A stretch of DNA of 64,000 nt from Dryomyza anilis. Its lineage: Eukaryota; Arthropoda; Insecta; Diptera; Dryomyzidae. Of the stretch, positions 35,455 through 47,850 are shown piece after piece. The stretch is from the NCBI GenBank assembly GCA_951804985.1, contig OX638130.1:80346583-80410582 (forward strand), written 5' to 3'. Under the pieces are notes generated by a model that saw nothing but the letters and a program-made list of their open reading frames with translations, was not told the origin of the DNA and ran no database searches. The position numbers and the translations under genes were made by a program. Positions within the stretch are counted from its first letter, which is position 1; every line of letters starts with the position of its first letter.

Positions 35455-35680
35455 GAACATAACACGTATGATCATTTGATACGGACCGTTTCGGATACAG
35501 TCAAGTATCCTCATCAGTGATCTTTTGTGTGATGACGATGGATAACATCAAATGTTTCGTATATACGAACTCGGTGCGGTTGGGGTTTGAACTCATGTCG
35601 TCAGAAAAGCCGGGAGTTGGTAGTCAAGCACTCTAGATGCTCGACTACAGAACCACATAGCCATCACTCGTCTAATTGCA
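35455..35680 (-). mobile_element. tRNA-derived SINE-like element
   Basis: The minus strand has a tRNA-like head: GGTTCTGTAGTCGAGC (box A-like), an anticodon-arm-like TCTAGAGTGCTTGACTACC stretch, and GAGTTCAAACCCC (box B-like). A non-tRNA body then contains GGATACTTGACTGTATCC. The head does not fold into a fully canonical tRNA, which fits a SINE rather than a functional tRNA gene. Ends are approximate. Confidence 0.5.
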
Positions 35681-37389
35681 ATTTTATCCACTCTATTTTA
35701 GAACAGATTTCGTTGCAACAATGACGAATGTTATCGAAGTGCTGTAGAAGGAACGCATTTGAAAAACGCATCGGCTATGCTAGCAATGTTGTTTTTTTTT
35801 TATTATTTATATATTATATTATTTATTTAAATTTTTTATTTTGTTTTACTACTTTACTTACTACTTTTTGTTCGGAGTTTGTATAGCTATACATAATGAA
35901 AGGGAAATTTTAAACACAAATAAGAGATAAGAATATCAAATTCATGATGTACGGAAAAACGACCCTATGAACCAAATAGGCAATCACGCGTTGCGATGAA
36001 ACAATGTAAAATAAGATCGGTACGACAGTACCTGTAATATTGTGTAGTGAATTTAAAACTGTTTGTGGCTGTTAAACTGTGCAGTGCATATAAAACTATA
36101 GATTGGTTTATTTGCTATATATGCAAATATTTTAGCATATATTTCTGAACCTTGAAAAGATTTAATTTATACTATTAAATAAGTCGTATATCCAATTTAT
36201 TATATTAATAGAATTCATTATTTTGTTTCAATTAATCTCAGTTGCTATATTTACATACAATATTATTTCCTGTGTACAATCAAAATGTACTAAAAATGAA
36301 AGAATTATGTATTTATTTTTATAGTTATTATTTATTTTTAAAAACAAAAAACATTCAGTTAAAACAATTAACAATTTTCTTTGGAAGTAGAACAACTACT
36401 TTATTTTTTTTTGTGTAAAATTAAAAATTTTAAATCAAATCAATAGTTTATACATTAAAAACTGAATCATTTTTTTGATTACTTTAGGGCACTTTTTTTT
36501 ATTAGCTAAACCGTTAAAAATTGTATTGATGAAACAAGTGAGAAACATGTGAGAAATTTGTGATTTCCAATTGGTTTGCGTTGTGTGTCATGACAGAAGT
36601 CACCATATTAAAAGTGTTGCTACTGTGCATGGAATTCCAATTAGTTGGTACCTTTGCAAATGCCTGCCATGTCGCAGCGTCATTGTTACCATTTTCAATT
36701 GTTTAGCACAAAGTTTTATACTTCAGATCTACATATGTACAAAATGCAAATAGGTGTTTTTATAAGTGCGATCCACTGACTTTTGACACTCCATGTCACT
36801 TTGTATCGCTGTCTAGTTGGATGCCTCTTAACATATTCTCGTTTGGCTTGGGTCTTCCTTGCACCAGGATGGTTTTGGTGTTGTTTATACTTGTCCTATT
36901 AGGTATGTTTGACTCCAACACGACTTTTACTCAGTAAGTTGTGCATGCAAATGTCTCTTCAACTTGATGTCTAGATGTGTATCTTTGTAAAAATGTCGTG
37001 CCGTCTGTCTTGCTGTCTGTCTGACAGTTGCATTGTTTGGCAGTACATTTCAAGTGACAGACATCTGTAAGTACAGTAGCAGCAACGTAGACACGGTAAA
37101 AAATCATTTATATGCAAATTATTATGGACGAACTTCATAGTATTTGCGCCGGGACATGATTTTAATTGTCATGCAACGAATTCAACGAAAAGTAAGAGTT
37201 TCTGAACTGCACCAGGAGTAGGCAAACGAATTGATGTCATTATATTGACGTTCTAGGTGTGTCTTGAATAATAGTGTGGTTGTACAAAGAATATACTGTT
37301 GAAAGTGCTACAGTAGAAACCTGCTACATTTTATTCGCGGATAGTTTAAAATGTTACAACTAATGTCGCTCAGTTGCAAAATCAAGGCA
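35681..37389. other. Non-coding
   Basis: AT-rich in the middle. The segment 36560-37080 is more balanced and ends in a GTCTGTCTGACAG tetranucleotide run. No gene supported; the plus frame 36571..36753 has no recognisable features. Confidence 0.35.
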
Positions 37390-37500
37390 AGAACTAGTAA
37401 TTTTGCTCTTCTGCTTGCACACTTAATCTTGCTCTTGCGCTTTCCAAGGTAGTCATGATCTTATTCATGCCTTTTCATTCTTGCACTCATTTTTGCAAAA
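37390..37500. mobile_element. Possible diverged relative of the 7202 hAT-like MITE
   Basis: GCAAGAACTAG, CTTGCTCTTGCGC and CATTCTTGCACTCATTTTTGC share the CAAGA/TCTTG vocabulary and an end like the MITE at 7202..7343. No terminal TAGTG pair or target duplication is visible, so this is tentative. Confidence 0.3.
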
Positions 37501-37659
37501 TTTTACATTTTAAATTTTAAGTAGAATGGAAAGGGTAGGCAAATAACTTAAACTTCATATTAATTATGAAAACGAATAGAATTTGGACACTTATTTGACC
37601 GAAAGATTATTCCTTGATGATTCGGGGAATAGTTTAATTAAAGGTACAACAACAGTAAA

Positions 37660-37970
37660 GCGTCGAAAAGGTCTCGGCAATTGGTGTTATTCCTACACAA
37701 AGAAATTTGTTGCGGCAACCATCTTAATTGCCCTACCGAATCATTCGGTTGCGGCAACAACTGATAAAGAATTTGAAACCACCACTTATTTCGGTTATGG
37801 CTGTGAACATGAGGTTGCGACAACCTATAAGTCGGTGATCATGAGGTTGTGCCAACCCATAAATAGGTGTTCATAAGGTTCTACCAACCTCAACATTTTG
37901 GTTACGTCCATTATAATGTTACGTCCATTATAATGACATGAGGAACAATTCGGTTGCAACATTAACACGT
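37660..37970. repeat. Repeat block with GGTTGCGGCAACC palindromes and three 32-bp units
   Basis: Units start at 37808 (CATGAGGTTGCGACAACC), 37840 (CATGAGGTTGTGCCAACC) and 37872 (CATAAGGTTCTACCAACC). The spacing is exactly 32 bp and each unit carries a hairpin-forming GGTTG...CAACC. Upstream, GTTGCGGCAACC occurs twice more; downstream, GTTACGTCCATTATAAT is repeated twice. The plus frame 37583..37876 follows the repeats and is not a credible gene. Confidence 0.65.
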
Positions 37971-38924
37971 TGGTTCAATGCAAAATAGTATTTTCTTTAG
38001 TTCTTTCTACTTTAAAAACATTTATATCAGCCGTGTTCATATTATTTTCTAAAGCCGGCATTTTGTTTTACAAAAACAAATTACAAGTTATGTTTATTTG
38101 TTTGTACAGCAGATTTGCGCTTCTTCGGTCCTTATTATTGCTGTCTTCAATCACTTGTGTAGCAGTAAATCGAATACAATAACAATGACACGTCTACGAA
38201 AATTGTTAGAATCCAAAATATCATAAAAATTATCGTTTATATAGACATACGATAATGTTATTGTTTCTCCCGTAATGAAAATTCTTATAGGAAATAGGAA
38301 ATAGATTAGGCGGAAAAAACTTCCAAATAAATTTCGAAAGATACACAGATATTTATTATGAACACAAATCTGAAAACCTGCAACATAATTATTTAATTTT
38401 CCTGACGAAGAATTAAGGGAAATTTGAGATCTCAGATGAGACATAAAGTTCCAATCCTCTGAACATGTTTAGCAACATGTAAGTAAATGTAGAAAAGTCG
38501 CACGATTTTAGTCAACTCCTTGGTTCGTCGTTAAGTTTTACTGAAGTAGCATTCCAATATTTAATCGATGTGCTAAATAGATCATTACCAGAAGTATAAG
38601 GGTTTCCAGATTACGATTGTTTTAAGAAAATTGGAATGGAAAATGCGTAATCAATATTCTAAAAGGGGACAAATGGATCGTAATGAATTCTATGAAAGAA
38701 TTAATACGTGCGTTCAATTATATGAAAAACACGTAATACCAGGAATATACGAAAGGAACACATTTTCTATAAAAGGAAATTCGTGCTTTTAAAATATGTC
38801 CAGTAAAAATAAAACATTGTGATAACAAAATTTCCTAATAGTGAACATATTTGGAGGCAATGTCTGTTATGATTGAGCTGTTGGTCTTTCATTTGTTAAC
38901 GTAGCAATATGCTTTATTTTTTCG
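37971..38924. other. Non-coding
   Basis: AT-rich, nothing recognised. Confidence 0.35.
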
Positions 38925-39800
38925 TAATTTTTAATTTCGTAAAATACACGAATAATTTAAAGAATACACGAAGCATTCGTAATTTCTTTTTTTCTCTAAT
39001 TATTTCATACGAACGATTCGTATATATTACGAATCAATATTCGTAAAATTAAAACAACAGCAAAATTACAAATATGTCGTTTAAATTACGAAAATTTCGT
39101 TATATTATTTTCTATTACATTTTTTTTTACGAAATAATAACATATTTTACGAATGCGCTTTACATTTTACGAATAAATTACAAAACCTTCGTAAATTTTG
39201 CGGCTATATGTAGAATTTTACGAAACATTCGTGTATTTTACGAAAAATTTGTAAAATGTTTCATACGGGTCATAAATTTACGAATTATATCGTATAAGTA
39301 CGAATACTTTAGTAAAATAATATTACGAAAATTTCGTTATATTCTTTTCTATTAAATTTTTTTTACGAAATAATAACATATTTTACGAATGAACTTTACA
39401 TTTTACGAATAATTTACAAAACCTTCGTAAATTTTGCGGCTATATGTAGAATTTTACGAAACATTCGTGTATTTTACGAAAAATTTGTAAAATGTTTCAT
39501 ACGGGTCATAAATGTACGAATTATATCGTCAAAAGTACGAATACTTTAGTAAAATGTACGAATATATTCGTAAAGTAGTACACAAATATTCAATAAATTA
39601 CGAATCTTCCGTATTATGTACGAATGGCTTTCGTAGATAAAATATACGAATAGTTTCGTAAAATAAACAATTAATATTCGTAATTTTATCATAAATTTAC
39701 GAAAGTTCTTTCGTGTATTTTACGAAATATTTTGTGGATAAATTTTTCGTAAAATACACGAACGATTTCGTGTATTTTAAGTTGATTTTATTTTGAGTGT
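38925..39800. mobile_element. TTACGAA/TTCGTAA motif-array element
   Basis: Dozens of TACGAA/TTCGTA motifs occur every 10-25 bp in both orientations. The right end reads TTATTTTGAGTGTATA, matching inverted the ACACTCAAAATAA seen at 47897. Contains an internal tandem duplication (separate entry). Plus frame 39074..39355 is repeat-derived. Confidence 0.65.
39085..39556. repeat. Tandem duplication, 237-bp period
   Basis: ATTACGAAAATTTCGTTATA starts at 39085 and at 39322. The two 237-bp units agree almost throughout, including GCGGCTATATGTAGAATTT and CATACGGGTCATAAAT. The high identity points to a recent duplication. Confidence 0.9.
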
Positions 39801-40155
39801 ATAGACAACTGCATTTCTGACTATTTTGTTTTGACATTTTCAAACATTCGACCGGGAAATTAGAAAACAAACAAAAATGCTGGAAAAATAACATTTTAAG
39901 ATTTGCAAACAACGAGCCGCAATTTTAATTAAATTTAACAGTATTTATTGCTTTGGAAACGTTTTGAAGACTGTGAACTTTAATTAGAGCCTATCCCTAG
40001 ATGCATTTTGAACGTCAGTACGTTTGTCATCTAAAATATTCAAAGTAACTATGTTGCTGTGGCTGCAATTGCGCCAGGTGCTGTGCGACGACGAACCACG
40101 ACAAAAGCACATCGCATCATCATAAATTACTCAAAGTTTGGCTAATTAAATGGTT
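39801..40155. other. Non-coding spacer
   Basis: Unique sequence; nothing recognised. Confidence 0.35.
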
Positions 40156-40300
40156 GTTTGTTCGTGTTGCTGTTGCTGCTGACGTTGCTGATGCTGTTAC
40201 TGATGCTGTTGATGATGCTGTTGATGAAGCTGTTGATGTAGCTCGTGATAATTCTGTTGATAATGTTGCTTATGATGCTGCTGCTGTGGCGGCAACGTAT
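40156..40300. repeat. Imperfect GCTGTTGAT/GCTGATGTT trinucleotide-rich repeat
   Basis: Degenerate repeats of GCTGTTGATGAT type. Both strands are open for 60-70 codons (Ala-Val-Asp on plus, Asn-Ser-Ile on minus). Opposing open frames are expected from the repeat, so no gene is called. Confidence 0.75.
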
Positions 40301-43300
40301 GAAAATCAAATTCAAAATTTCCCGCAACATATTTGGACAACATATTCGCTAACATGCAATTATTGAGGTAATAATTATTATTTTATATTGTTGATGCAGA
40401 TGTTTTTACTCGGCCTTCTGGACCCTCCTCCTACAGTCAAAATTGTTGCTGACTGAAATTTCCCTTGTTTTGATGCATAAAAACCATTGTGCTGTTGGTG
40501 GGTTATATTCTATGATAAAAATTTCGTAGCTGACCCAAATTTTTTGGACTTTGTTTTGCTGCATTGTTTCAATGTACAATGTGGTGGCTGGAGTCGTGTA
40601 CCGAGTGGTCTGGACGGATGACTGAATGGTTGGATGGATGAATAGATGGTGAGGCAACCAACAAACAAAACGTAGAAAATGTAATAAAACGAATAGACAG
40701 ACCACAAATTGCGGAATAGAGAAACCAAGGCATTTGCTTGCTTTTGCATTTCATAAAAATGTGGGCACTTTCTTCCGCTGTAGTTCAGTTCAGTTCAGTT
40801 CGGTTCGGTTCGTTTTGGTTCATACTGTGCATTTGTTTCTTTCCATCTGTCTGTTTATGGCAGCATCTGAGTCTTTTGCGTTTTAGCCATCACTCATTGT
40901 TTTTGGCATTTTGTTGTAGACTTTGGTAATGTTTCTGGTTTGGTTTTCTTTAGACTGCAGTGAAATGTAATGCAAATGAGAAAATCGTTTTGATGCGCTT
41001 TGGTTTGGTTTGGTCTGGTCAGAGTTGGTTGGCCACGGGCGGAGGCTGTACTGATATCAACAACAGACAAAACATTTCAAATTCGTTCATGTTTTGCACA
41101 AATTCTACAAACTTTTGTGCCCTTGAAATCTTGTAACTGAGATAAGAGCATTCTGTGTATTACTGCCAACGACAGGTCATATATCTTATCTGTGATAGAA
41201 GATGCCATCAAACATGTTCGCAATGTTGAGAACATTTAGAAATTAAAGTGCGATAAATATCAGACATTTTGTGAACGGAAACTTTGCTAGGCATAACAAT
41301 GTCACTAAATGCCAGAAGGACTAGATGCAGGATTATTTATACACAAGATGTAGTATGATATATAAAGCCAAATGTGGTACATTTTAAATTATAAATATGA
41401 AAATAATAAAGCATATGCTGAATATTTTATACTTTTACTGTAGTTTTTAAATAAATTACTGATCATGGAAGTTGTTTTTGAGTTATCCCACATCACATCG
41501 AATAAAAAGTAAAATTTGAGTCAAATTGAGTCACATTTGAGTCAAATATTCTCTTGCATGATTAGGGTTGACTTTAAAAGAAGACTTTGACTCGATTTGT
41601 ATTTGAATTTATCGTTCAAGAGAAATTTCAATATGAACAAGGATGTAACTTTGTAGCTTTAGAACACTGACCAGAGCATATCTAAATACTCTCAATCATT
41701 TACCCGAATTTAATCGAGATAGAAATGGAATGTGACAAAGTCTAGGTCGATTTGGTGTGAGAGTGCACCAGCAATTAAAATTATTCCTCGACTATTTTAT
41801 TAGATCATTGTTTCAGTGTCAAATTTTATAAATGTCATTTCATATACAATCAAAAATATTCAAATTGTGGCAGAATTTGATAAAATTTCGAAGCATGGTT
41901 AAGAAAAAAAAATGGTAAGATATTCGAAAAATTTCAACACGCATCAGAGATATGATACTTTGAGTTATGAAAAATCCATATACAAATCGCAAATATGGTG
42001 TTACTTAATTGTACGTTACTTAAGCAAAATAACCCACCTGGGTTTTAAAGACAATAATTAACATTTTTTTTTCATTTTTATTTTATAAATAAAACTAAAT
42101 TGTATTAATTTTAAATCATTGGTTTTTAAAATCGAGCGTTCGCAAAGTGCCCCTAAAGGTATGCAGTAATTACGCCTAAGTTTGAAATAATTTGTCTTCG
42201 ATGTCAGCCTGCTCGTAATATAATTCCTGGCGTGTGATTGAGATAATTTCATTTAGATATCATTTATTTTATTCATGAAACACAATCAGCAATATTACAC
42301 ATTACAAGGACACATTTCAAAAGAGAAAAGAGGGCAGGAGTAAAATTGAAATAACAAAAAATAGATATCAAGTAAAATATAATAAATAAAATAAATATAT
42401 TTTTAAAATTAAAATCAAATTAAGGACATAATGGAAATAATTGTTTTTTATTTTTTTTACTAAAATTACAAAGATTAACCTATTCATATTAATTTTGCAC
42501 TAAAAACAATTATTTTACAGTTAAATGAAGTTGTTGAAGCTTTGTTTTGTCGTCGTTTCTGAATAATTTTAACACATTTTCCCTCAGTCTAGAATACAGT
42601 GTTCCATATGATTAAAAATAAAAAAAAAAAATATTTATCTATTATTTAGGGTCTTAATTGGAATGGCATTTCAACGAGTTCAGAAGTTATGAATAAAAAT
42701 GTTGTACTAAGTTAACAATTTTGTATGAAGACATGCAAACACAATGAAAAGACAATGGAATATGCAAACACAAACGAATCGGTCTTCAATCTGTTACGCT
42801 AGCTCGCTACACCGAGCACTACAAACAATTTTTGTTTTCATACAATTCATAATAGAAAATTTTCGTGAAAATTCAACATTTTGCATTCAGTTTAACTACT
42901 GTATCACGTGAACCATAAATTCAATAATGAACATTTTAGTCTGATTTGAAAGGTAATTCACATTGCTCTTTCTTCTGGTTTACTCATTTTAAAAACCCTC
43001 TAATACAAACATAATAAGAAAAGATGGTTCGAAAGTTTTTAAATCGTTTTTGGTGGTCAGTAGATTTTTTTTTATTTTATATTTTTTTAAACATGAGTGC
43101 AAAGTTTCAAAGAAATCAAAAATGGTAAATCTCAAAAATGCCTGGTTTGATATTAATCGATATTAAACAAATTAAAAAATTAACAATATATAAATTAATT
43201 TAGTTTCAATTTGACTCTTAAGTGTCTATAAATATGCGCTATTATTATTATAAAAAACTTAATTAGTGATTGAATAAAATGTCCCTTTTTCCTCAATATT

Positions 43301-43899
43301 TCAATATTATCGGTAACAATGTACAAACCTTAAATAATAATCAGGCCGTATTAAAACTATAATATTCCGTATTTCATACATATAACGTCGTCACTGTTAA
43401 AATTCGTATTCTACGACTGTCCAGTTTGTAAAATGCGGTGAAAACGCATTTCGAACATTAACATTATTTCGACGTCATATTTGTATATGAAAATTTCTAT
43501 ATAAGAATTTGCAACGTGTTAGTTTTCGTAAGGGGTGAAAATAAAGAAATAATATGAATTAAGATAGGGCTATTTTTCTGCAAAATAGAGTAATTCTCTA
43601 ATATAATTTTTTTTTCTTAAACGGTATTTCTATTAACGCAATTCACAATATATATAATATGTTGATATTTTTAGATAAACATCATTTTCGATATAATAAC
43701 CTGATGGAATTACATTCCTGAAAAATAATTTACTTTTAGTCATATTTTCAATTAAAAAATGATGTAAAGTAAAACAAATTATTACGTCAAAAATGGTTTG
43801 CCATAGACATCAAAAATGGCTGTGTCATAGACATCAACGTGCTGCACCGTTCGCACATTTCTGTTCGGCCATAGAAGTATTTATAACCAGATAAATGTA
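40301..43899. other. Non-coding, with short simple repeats
   Basis: It holds a (GTTCA/GTTCG)n run at about 40786-40822, GGATGGATGAATAGATGG at about 40630, and GAGTCAAAT direct repeats near 41515-41545. The part 40400-41250 is of balanced composition and the remainder is AT-rich. No supported gene; frames at 40406..40929 are short and overlapping. Confidence 0.4.
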
Positions 43900-45300
43900 A
43901 AGGTCATTAACTTGCTGTTCCGCTCAACTGACAACAACTGACGTTATTGTGCGATGTCATGGACCGTACGAAGTCGCGAAAAGATACTCGAGTCCTGTAG
44001 AGAAGGCGGCGGCGTCCAAATGAAGAATTCGTGTCTGCATCTTCTATATGGCTGCACATATTTTAATTTTATTTTATTTTCATCGCTGTTCATTTCTGTT
44101 TATTTTTACTTGTCTGAAGTTGCAAAGCAGAAATATGCTTTGCCGTATGTGGATGATGGGAGTTTGCAATTCCACTGCACCATACTCGCAATAGTTGTGG
44201 AATGTCACAAGTTGGAATTCTATTTTTCCCTCTAAAATGCACCGTTTGTTGCTCGCAGCATATTTTCAGTAATATTCCAGAATTAATACAGACAGGATAC
44301 ACGAGCATAAAAATAAACGAACGAAGCTAAATGCAGCATTAGTTGCGTTGCCAGAATAGAAACACAGAGCATCTGGTATCAGCAGCAGATCTGGTTGCAG
44401 GTTTAAAATATACCGTCACGACTTTAGGCTTAGCTTTCACCGTAACACCGTACGCTTCTGCGAGACTTACCTCCTTTGCACATATTTTCAAATCCCTTTA
44501 AAGTGAAAAACACCGTGACAACACCCTCCCCCCAGTTGACACCGCCCCCGCTAGGCAAACACTCACACAAGTTGCACGATATCAGATCATAGTTTTTGTT
44601 TCCATACCATGAGCCGCGGTTAATCTATTTCGCTTTGTTGCCTGTTTCGTTGTTTGGTAGTTTTTCTGGCACTCTACGGTCAACACACACATACGGACCG
44701 ACCGTTCGACCGACCGACCGACTGACTAGCTGTCTGGATTGGACGGTCTCTGGAAACGTGCCAGAAGGGGCCGTGCGATACCATTTGAATAACATATAGC
44801 TTCGCATAGTTTACACAGAGTTTAACCAGTCAGCAGTGGCATTTTCCGGCAACGTAGTTTTGTCCGGAGTTGGTTTCGGCACAACTTCAGATTGATATAT
44901 GATCCAAAATGAAGTTTGAAACTCAGTAAACATTTCAAGCGAGAAGTTTCAACAACATGCCAAATACCAATGAACGGAATTAAGCGAAATCTGCGATTTT
45001 CTCGATTTGTATTTAAATCGATATAATTTGCGTAACAACCTTTTCAAACCATTCTATAATATTTCTAAATTTTGCAGAATTTCGCGCTGCTAGTTGCGTG
45101 CGTTTGTTTTCGCAGCACTAAAAACCGAGTCATTAGTTTCCCGACGTTGCGTGCTAAATGTTCATTAGACAAAAACCCGGTCGTAGATGAAAAATACATT
45201 TTTGTATGTGGATTTGACGGCGTGGAATTGAACTAAATACTAATGCAACAGCGAACAGATTGTCATAAAAGAAGCACATATATAGTACTCATGTTTGTGG
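43900..45300 (-). promoter_or_regulatory. GC-richer block with a candidate 5' UTR exon ending at 44471
   Basis: This is the least AT-rich stretch outside the kekkon exons and almost repeat-free, apart from a GACC/GACT run at 44696-44728. On the minus strand ATGTGCAAAGGAG|GTAAGTCTCG gives a near-perfect 5' splice site (44471|44470), ordered correctly to join the 3' splice site at 4482 or the microexon at 21886. Initiator-like TCAGTC (complement of 44717-44723) lies upstream of it. No start site can be fixed from sequence alone; an enhancer or unrelated conserved block is equally possible. Confidence 0.35.
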
Positions 45301-45892
45301 ACCCACACAACTGTCATTTTAGTAAAGCAACCCAACTGGGTGTCCATTAAACGAACACGCACGCACGCACGACCAGGAACTTCAAGGAGAGCGCGTTTGT
45401 GGCACCGGAACAGTTTATCAAACTAATCACATTATTTTCCACGTGGAGTTGAATCATTTTAGTGTTGCGTGTATACACAGAAAGAAGTATACGGGTAGTA
45501 TAAATATGATTGAATATGTTTAAATGTATTTCGAAATTACCACAAATATATTCGAAATGAAGTGTAATTACATTATAATCCAAATTGGCCATACTTTTAT
45601 TCAGATTTTAATAACACATATGATGTGTAAACATTATCAGTTTAATTTACCATAACAAGATTTCAAAACAAACAGGAAATACAATTAAATTGAAATACAA
45701 TTATACTTGGCAACATTCGTCTTGCGTTCGGTAAATTGTCGATACATGTAGTTGACATTCGTTGAACGGTATTTTCTGCCAACAAAATTTGTCTTTTGTC
45801 TAATTTTACTCAAGTGAGGAATGATAGTTTTCTTTGCATGTAGAAAAGCATTATATAATTGTCACCTGTGTTTTCTGAATTATAGTGCGTAA
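45301..45892. other. Non-coding, possible motif-array start
   Basis: ACGCACGC repeats occur at 45355-45370. TATACACAGAAAGAAGTATA at about 45473 resembles the terminal signature of other array elements. No gene. Confidence 0.35.
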
Positions 45893-46075
45893 GTCAGTGG
45901 TTAGTGCGTTAGACTGTGAGCCGAAAGGTTCTGGATTCGAACGCTCTGTGCTACCTCTCAACAGAGTATGTTTCGGTTTCGGCATTAAACTGTTTCGGCA
46001 TTAAACTGTAGGTTCTACCATTTTGAGTACCAATATAACACGCACAGCTCAGTCTATGTTCTTCAAAACTGTTGC
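45893..46075 (+). mobile_element. tRNA-derived SINE-like element
   Basis: The plus strand reads GTCAGTGGTTAGTGCGTTAG (box A-like), ACTGTGAGCC (anticodon loop-like, GTG) and GTTCTGGATTCGAACGC (box B-like), followed by a non-tRNA body. The body has TTTCGGCATTAAACTG in two adjacent copies (about 45978 and 45995) and GTAGGTTCTACC. The stems do not pair as in a working tRNA. Right end approximate. Confidence 0.6.
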
Positions 46076-46763
46076 GGCAAACTATTCTTATTAATATTTA
46101 TAAGTTTCATTCGAATACTAACTAGGATTAAAAATTATTTCATTTAACATTGGAAACTAGACAAAATCCAATTTTACATACCACCAAATTTAAAAACCAC
46201 ATTGAATAATTTCTGTTGCGATTTTAACAAATCATTGCCAATTAGCAATATTTGTAAACATTTGTTTGTAGTGCAAATGCCACGAAAATACATTGAAATG
46301 TAAGCCAAATTTAGCGCCCCAACTGAACATAAATCGTATTTTAGTTAAATATCACTACGACTGAAAATAATGTCTGCTCTTGATACGAATTTATTATAAA
46401 CACACGTATGCAATTCAAATAAATCCTTTTTAAGTAAATATTCGCTACCCCATGTCAATATTCACACAATTCAGACACTTTCCACAGCTGTGCGGGCGTA
46501 GGCACCCTAAAACCTCGTGACATCCCAGCCGGAAATTAAATGGTATTCGAAATTCGAATTAAAAAGTCATTGATTAAAAAGCATTATCCAATATTCCAGC
46601 TCGATTTTATTCTGATTTCGACGATTGCCGTCCAGTGAAAAATCACTAAGTCCCATATAACCAGTAACGGTGCTAAAGTGTGTCCAATATCTGATTTTAG
46701 TTTCAATTGAAGATGAAAGAACTGCATAATATCTATCATTTGTAAACGTTTTTTTAAGATTTC
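46076..46763. other. Non-coding
   Basis: AT-rich, nothing recognised. Confidence 0.35.
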
Positions 46764-46965
46764 GACACACAGAAAAAAAAATTGTAATGCCAACAATTTA
46801 TACTTTGATTCAAGAATTTATGTGGGTCATTCCCAACAACGTGACGTACTTAAATCAAGAATAGAAATATTTATGAGTTACACACAATTACTTACAATTT
46901 ACTCTAAAAATGCTTTAACAATCCACATTTTCATTATAAGAATGTTTTTTTTTTTCTGAGGGAAC
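46764..46965. mobile_element. 200-bp MITE-like unit with CAGAAAAAAAAA ends
   Basis: Left end ACACACAGAAAAAAAAATTG; right end, read inward, CCCTCAGAAAAAAAAAAAC. The interior has CAAGAAT/ATTCTTG-like repeats. Target duplication not evident. Confidence 0.5.
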
Positions 46966-47066
46966 GATTGCCGTTCTGTGATTTTTTACGCCACATTTAT
47001 AGTAGTATTGTATTATTTTTTTATTACAAAAGACATGTAGATGTTTTTCTATAGTTTAAGTCCAAA

Positions 47067-47249
47067 ATGTATATGACCGGACTCTTCTTAAGGGAGGTCA
47101 CTCCATGGTGGAGTGACCACTTGTCAAAACTAAGAACCAAAGTACGTAGGCTCTTTAATAGAGCTAAGCTTACCGGGGACTGGGAGGCCTACTCTGACCT
47201 TCTTACCACATATAATAAAGAAATAAGAAGTGCAATAATAATAAAATAA
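47067..47249 (+). pseudogene. Fragment of a non-LTR retrotransposon (jockey/R1-type linker region)
   Basis: A 60-codon frame contains TPWWSDHLSKLRTKVRRLFN, RAKLTGDWEAY and TYNKEIRSA. The pattern PWW-x(4)-L-x-LR...VRRLFN-xA...W..Y...YN-EIR is characteristic of the segment between endonuclease and reverse transcriptase in insect LINEs. No other part of the element is nearby, so only about 150 bp survives. Confidence 0.75.
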
Positions 47250-47850
47250 GGGATAATTGTGGAGTTGAGTACTTTTCACTGAACTGAATTTTTGAAGTTA
47301 GTGATTTTTCATTTTTAATATCTTCAGTTTGGTAATATGTAGAACTCCGAGGACTTTTGCAACGTAAAGATGAGTTCGTTTTTATTATAGTGGCATACTT
47401 ATCTCGATTTTTTCGAAAAATTGACTTAACGACTTTTCACTGAACTACGGCGATATATTCTAAAATATTATTTTAAACGTCCAATAAAACTCAATCAAAT
47501 GCTCTTAGTGCAGTTGATTAGTTCAGTTTTTCAATACAAATTATGACAGTTCTTGATTCATCAAACTTTTTAATATATATATATGACGAAAATTTGAAAT
47601 AATCGACTTTAAATGTAAAGGCAGACAATGCGTAAATGTATCTGAGTTTTTGAATTTCAAACGAAACTAGATTTTATACCCAAATGAAATAAGTAAAGAC
47701 TTTTGAGGCAATAACTCTACCCCACAGGCAAATTTCGATGTAAAATGCATTTGCATCCAACAACAACTCAAACGTTATACCGTACATGGTACACGAAAAA
47801 AAAAACTTCTTAATAGTTGACATTTTTGATTTAAATTTGCTACAACAGTG
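47250..47850. other. Non-coding
   Basis: AT-rich. A repeated GACTTTTCACTGAACT phrase (with GTACTTTTCACTGAACT) occurs near 47268 and 47430. No gene. Confidence 0.35.

Noticed and set aside
37808..37903. CRISPR-like array
   Set aside because: The units abut with no unique spacers, and the genome is an insect's; it is a tandem repeat.
40154..40366. Low-complexity Ala/Val/Asp-rich protein
   Set aside because: Both strands are open because of the trinucleotide repeat; there is no start context or splice support.
45893..45965. Functional tRNA gene
   Set aside because: Box A and B are present, but the acceptor and D stems do not pair properly, and a non-tRNA body follows; SINE head preferred.
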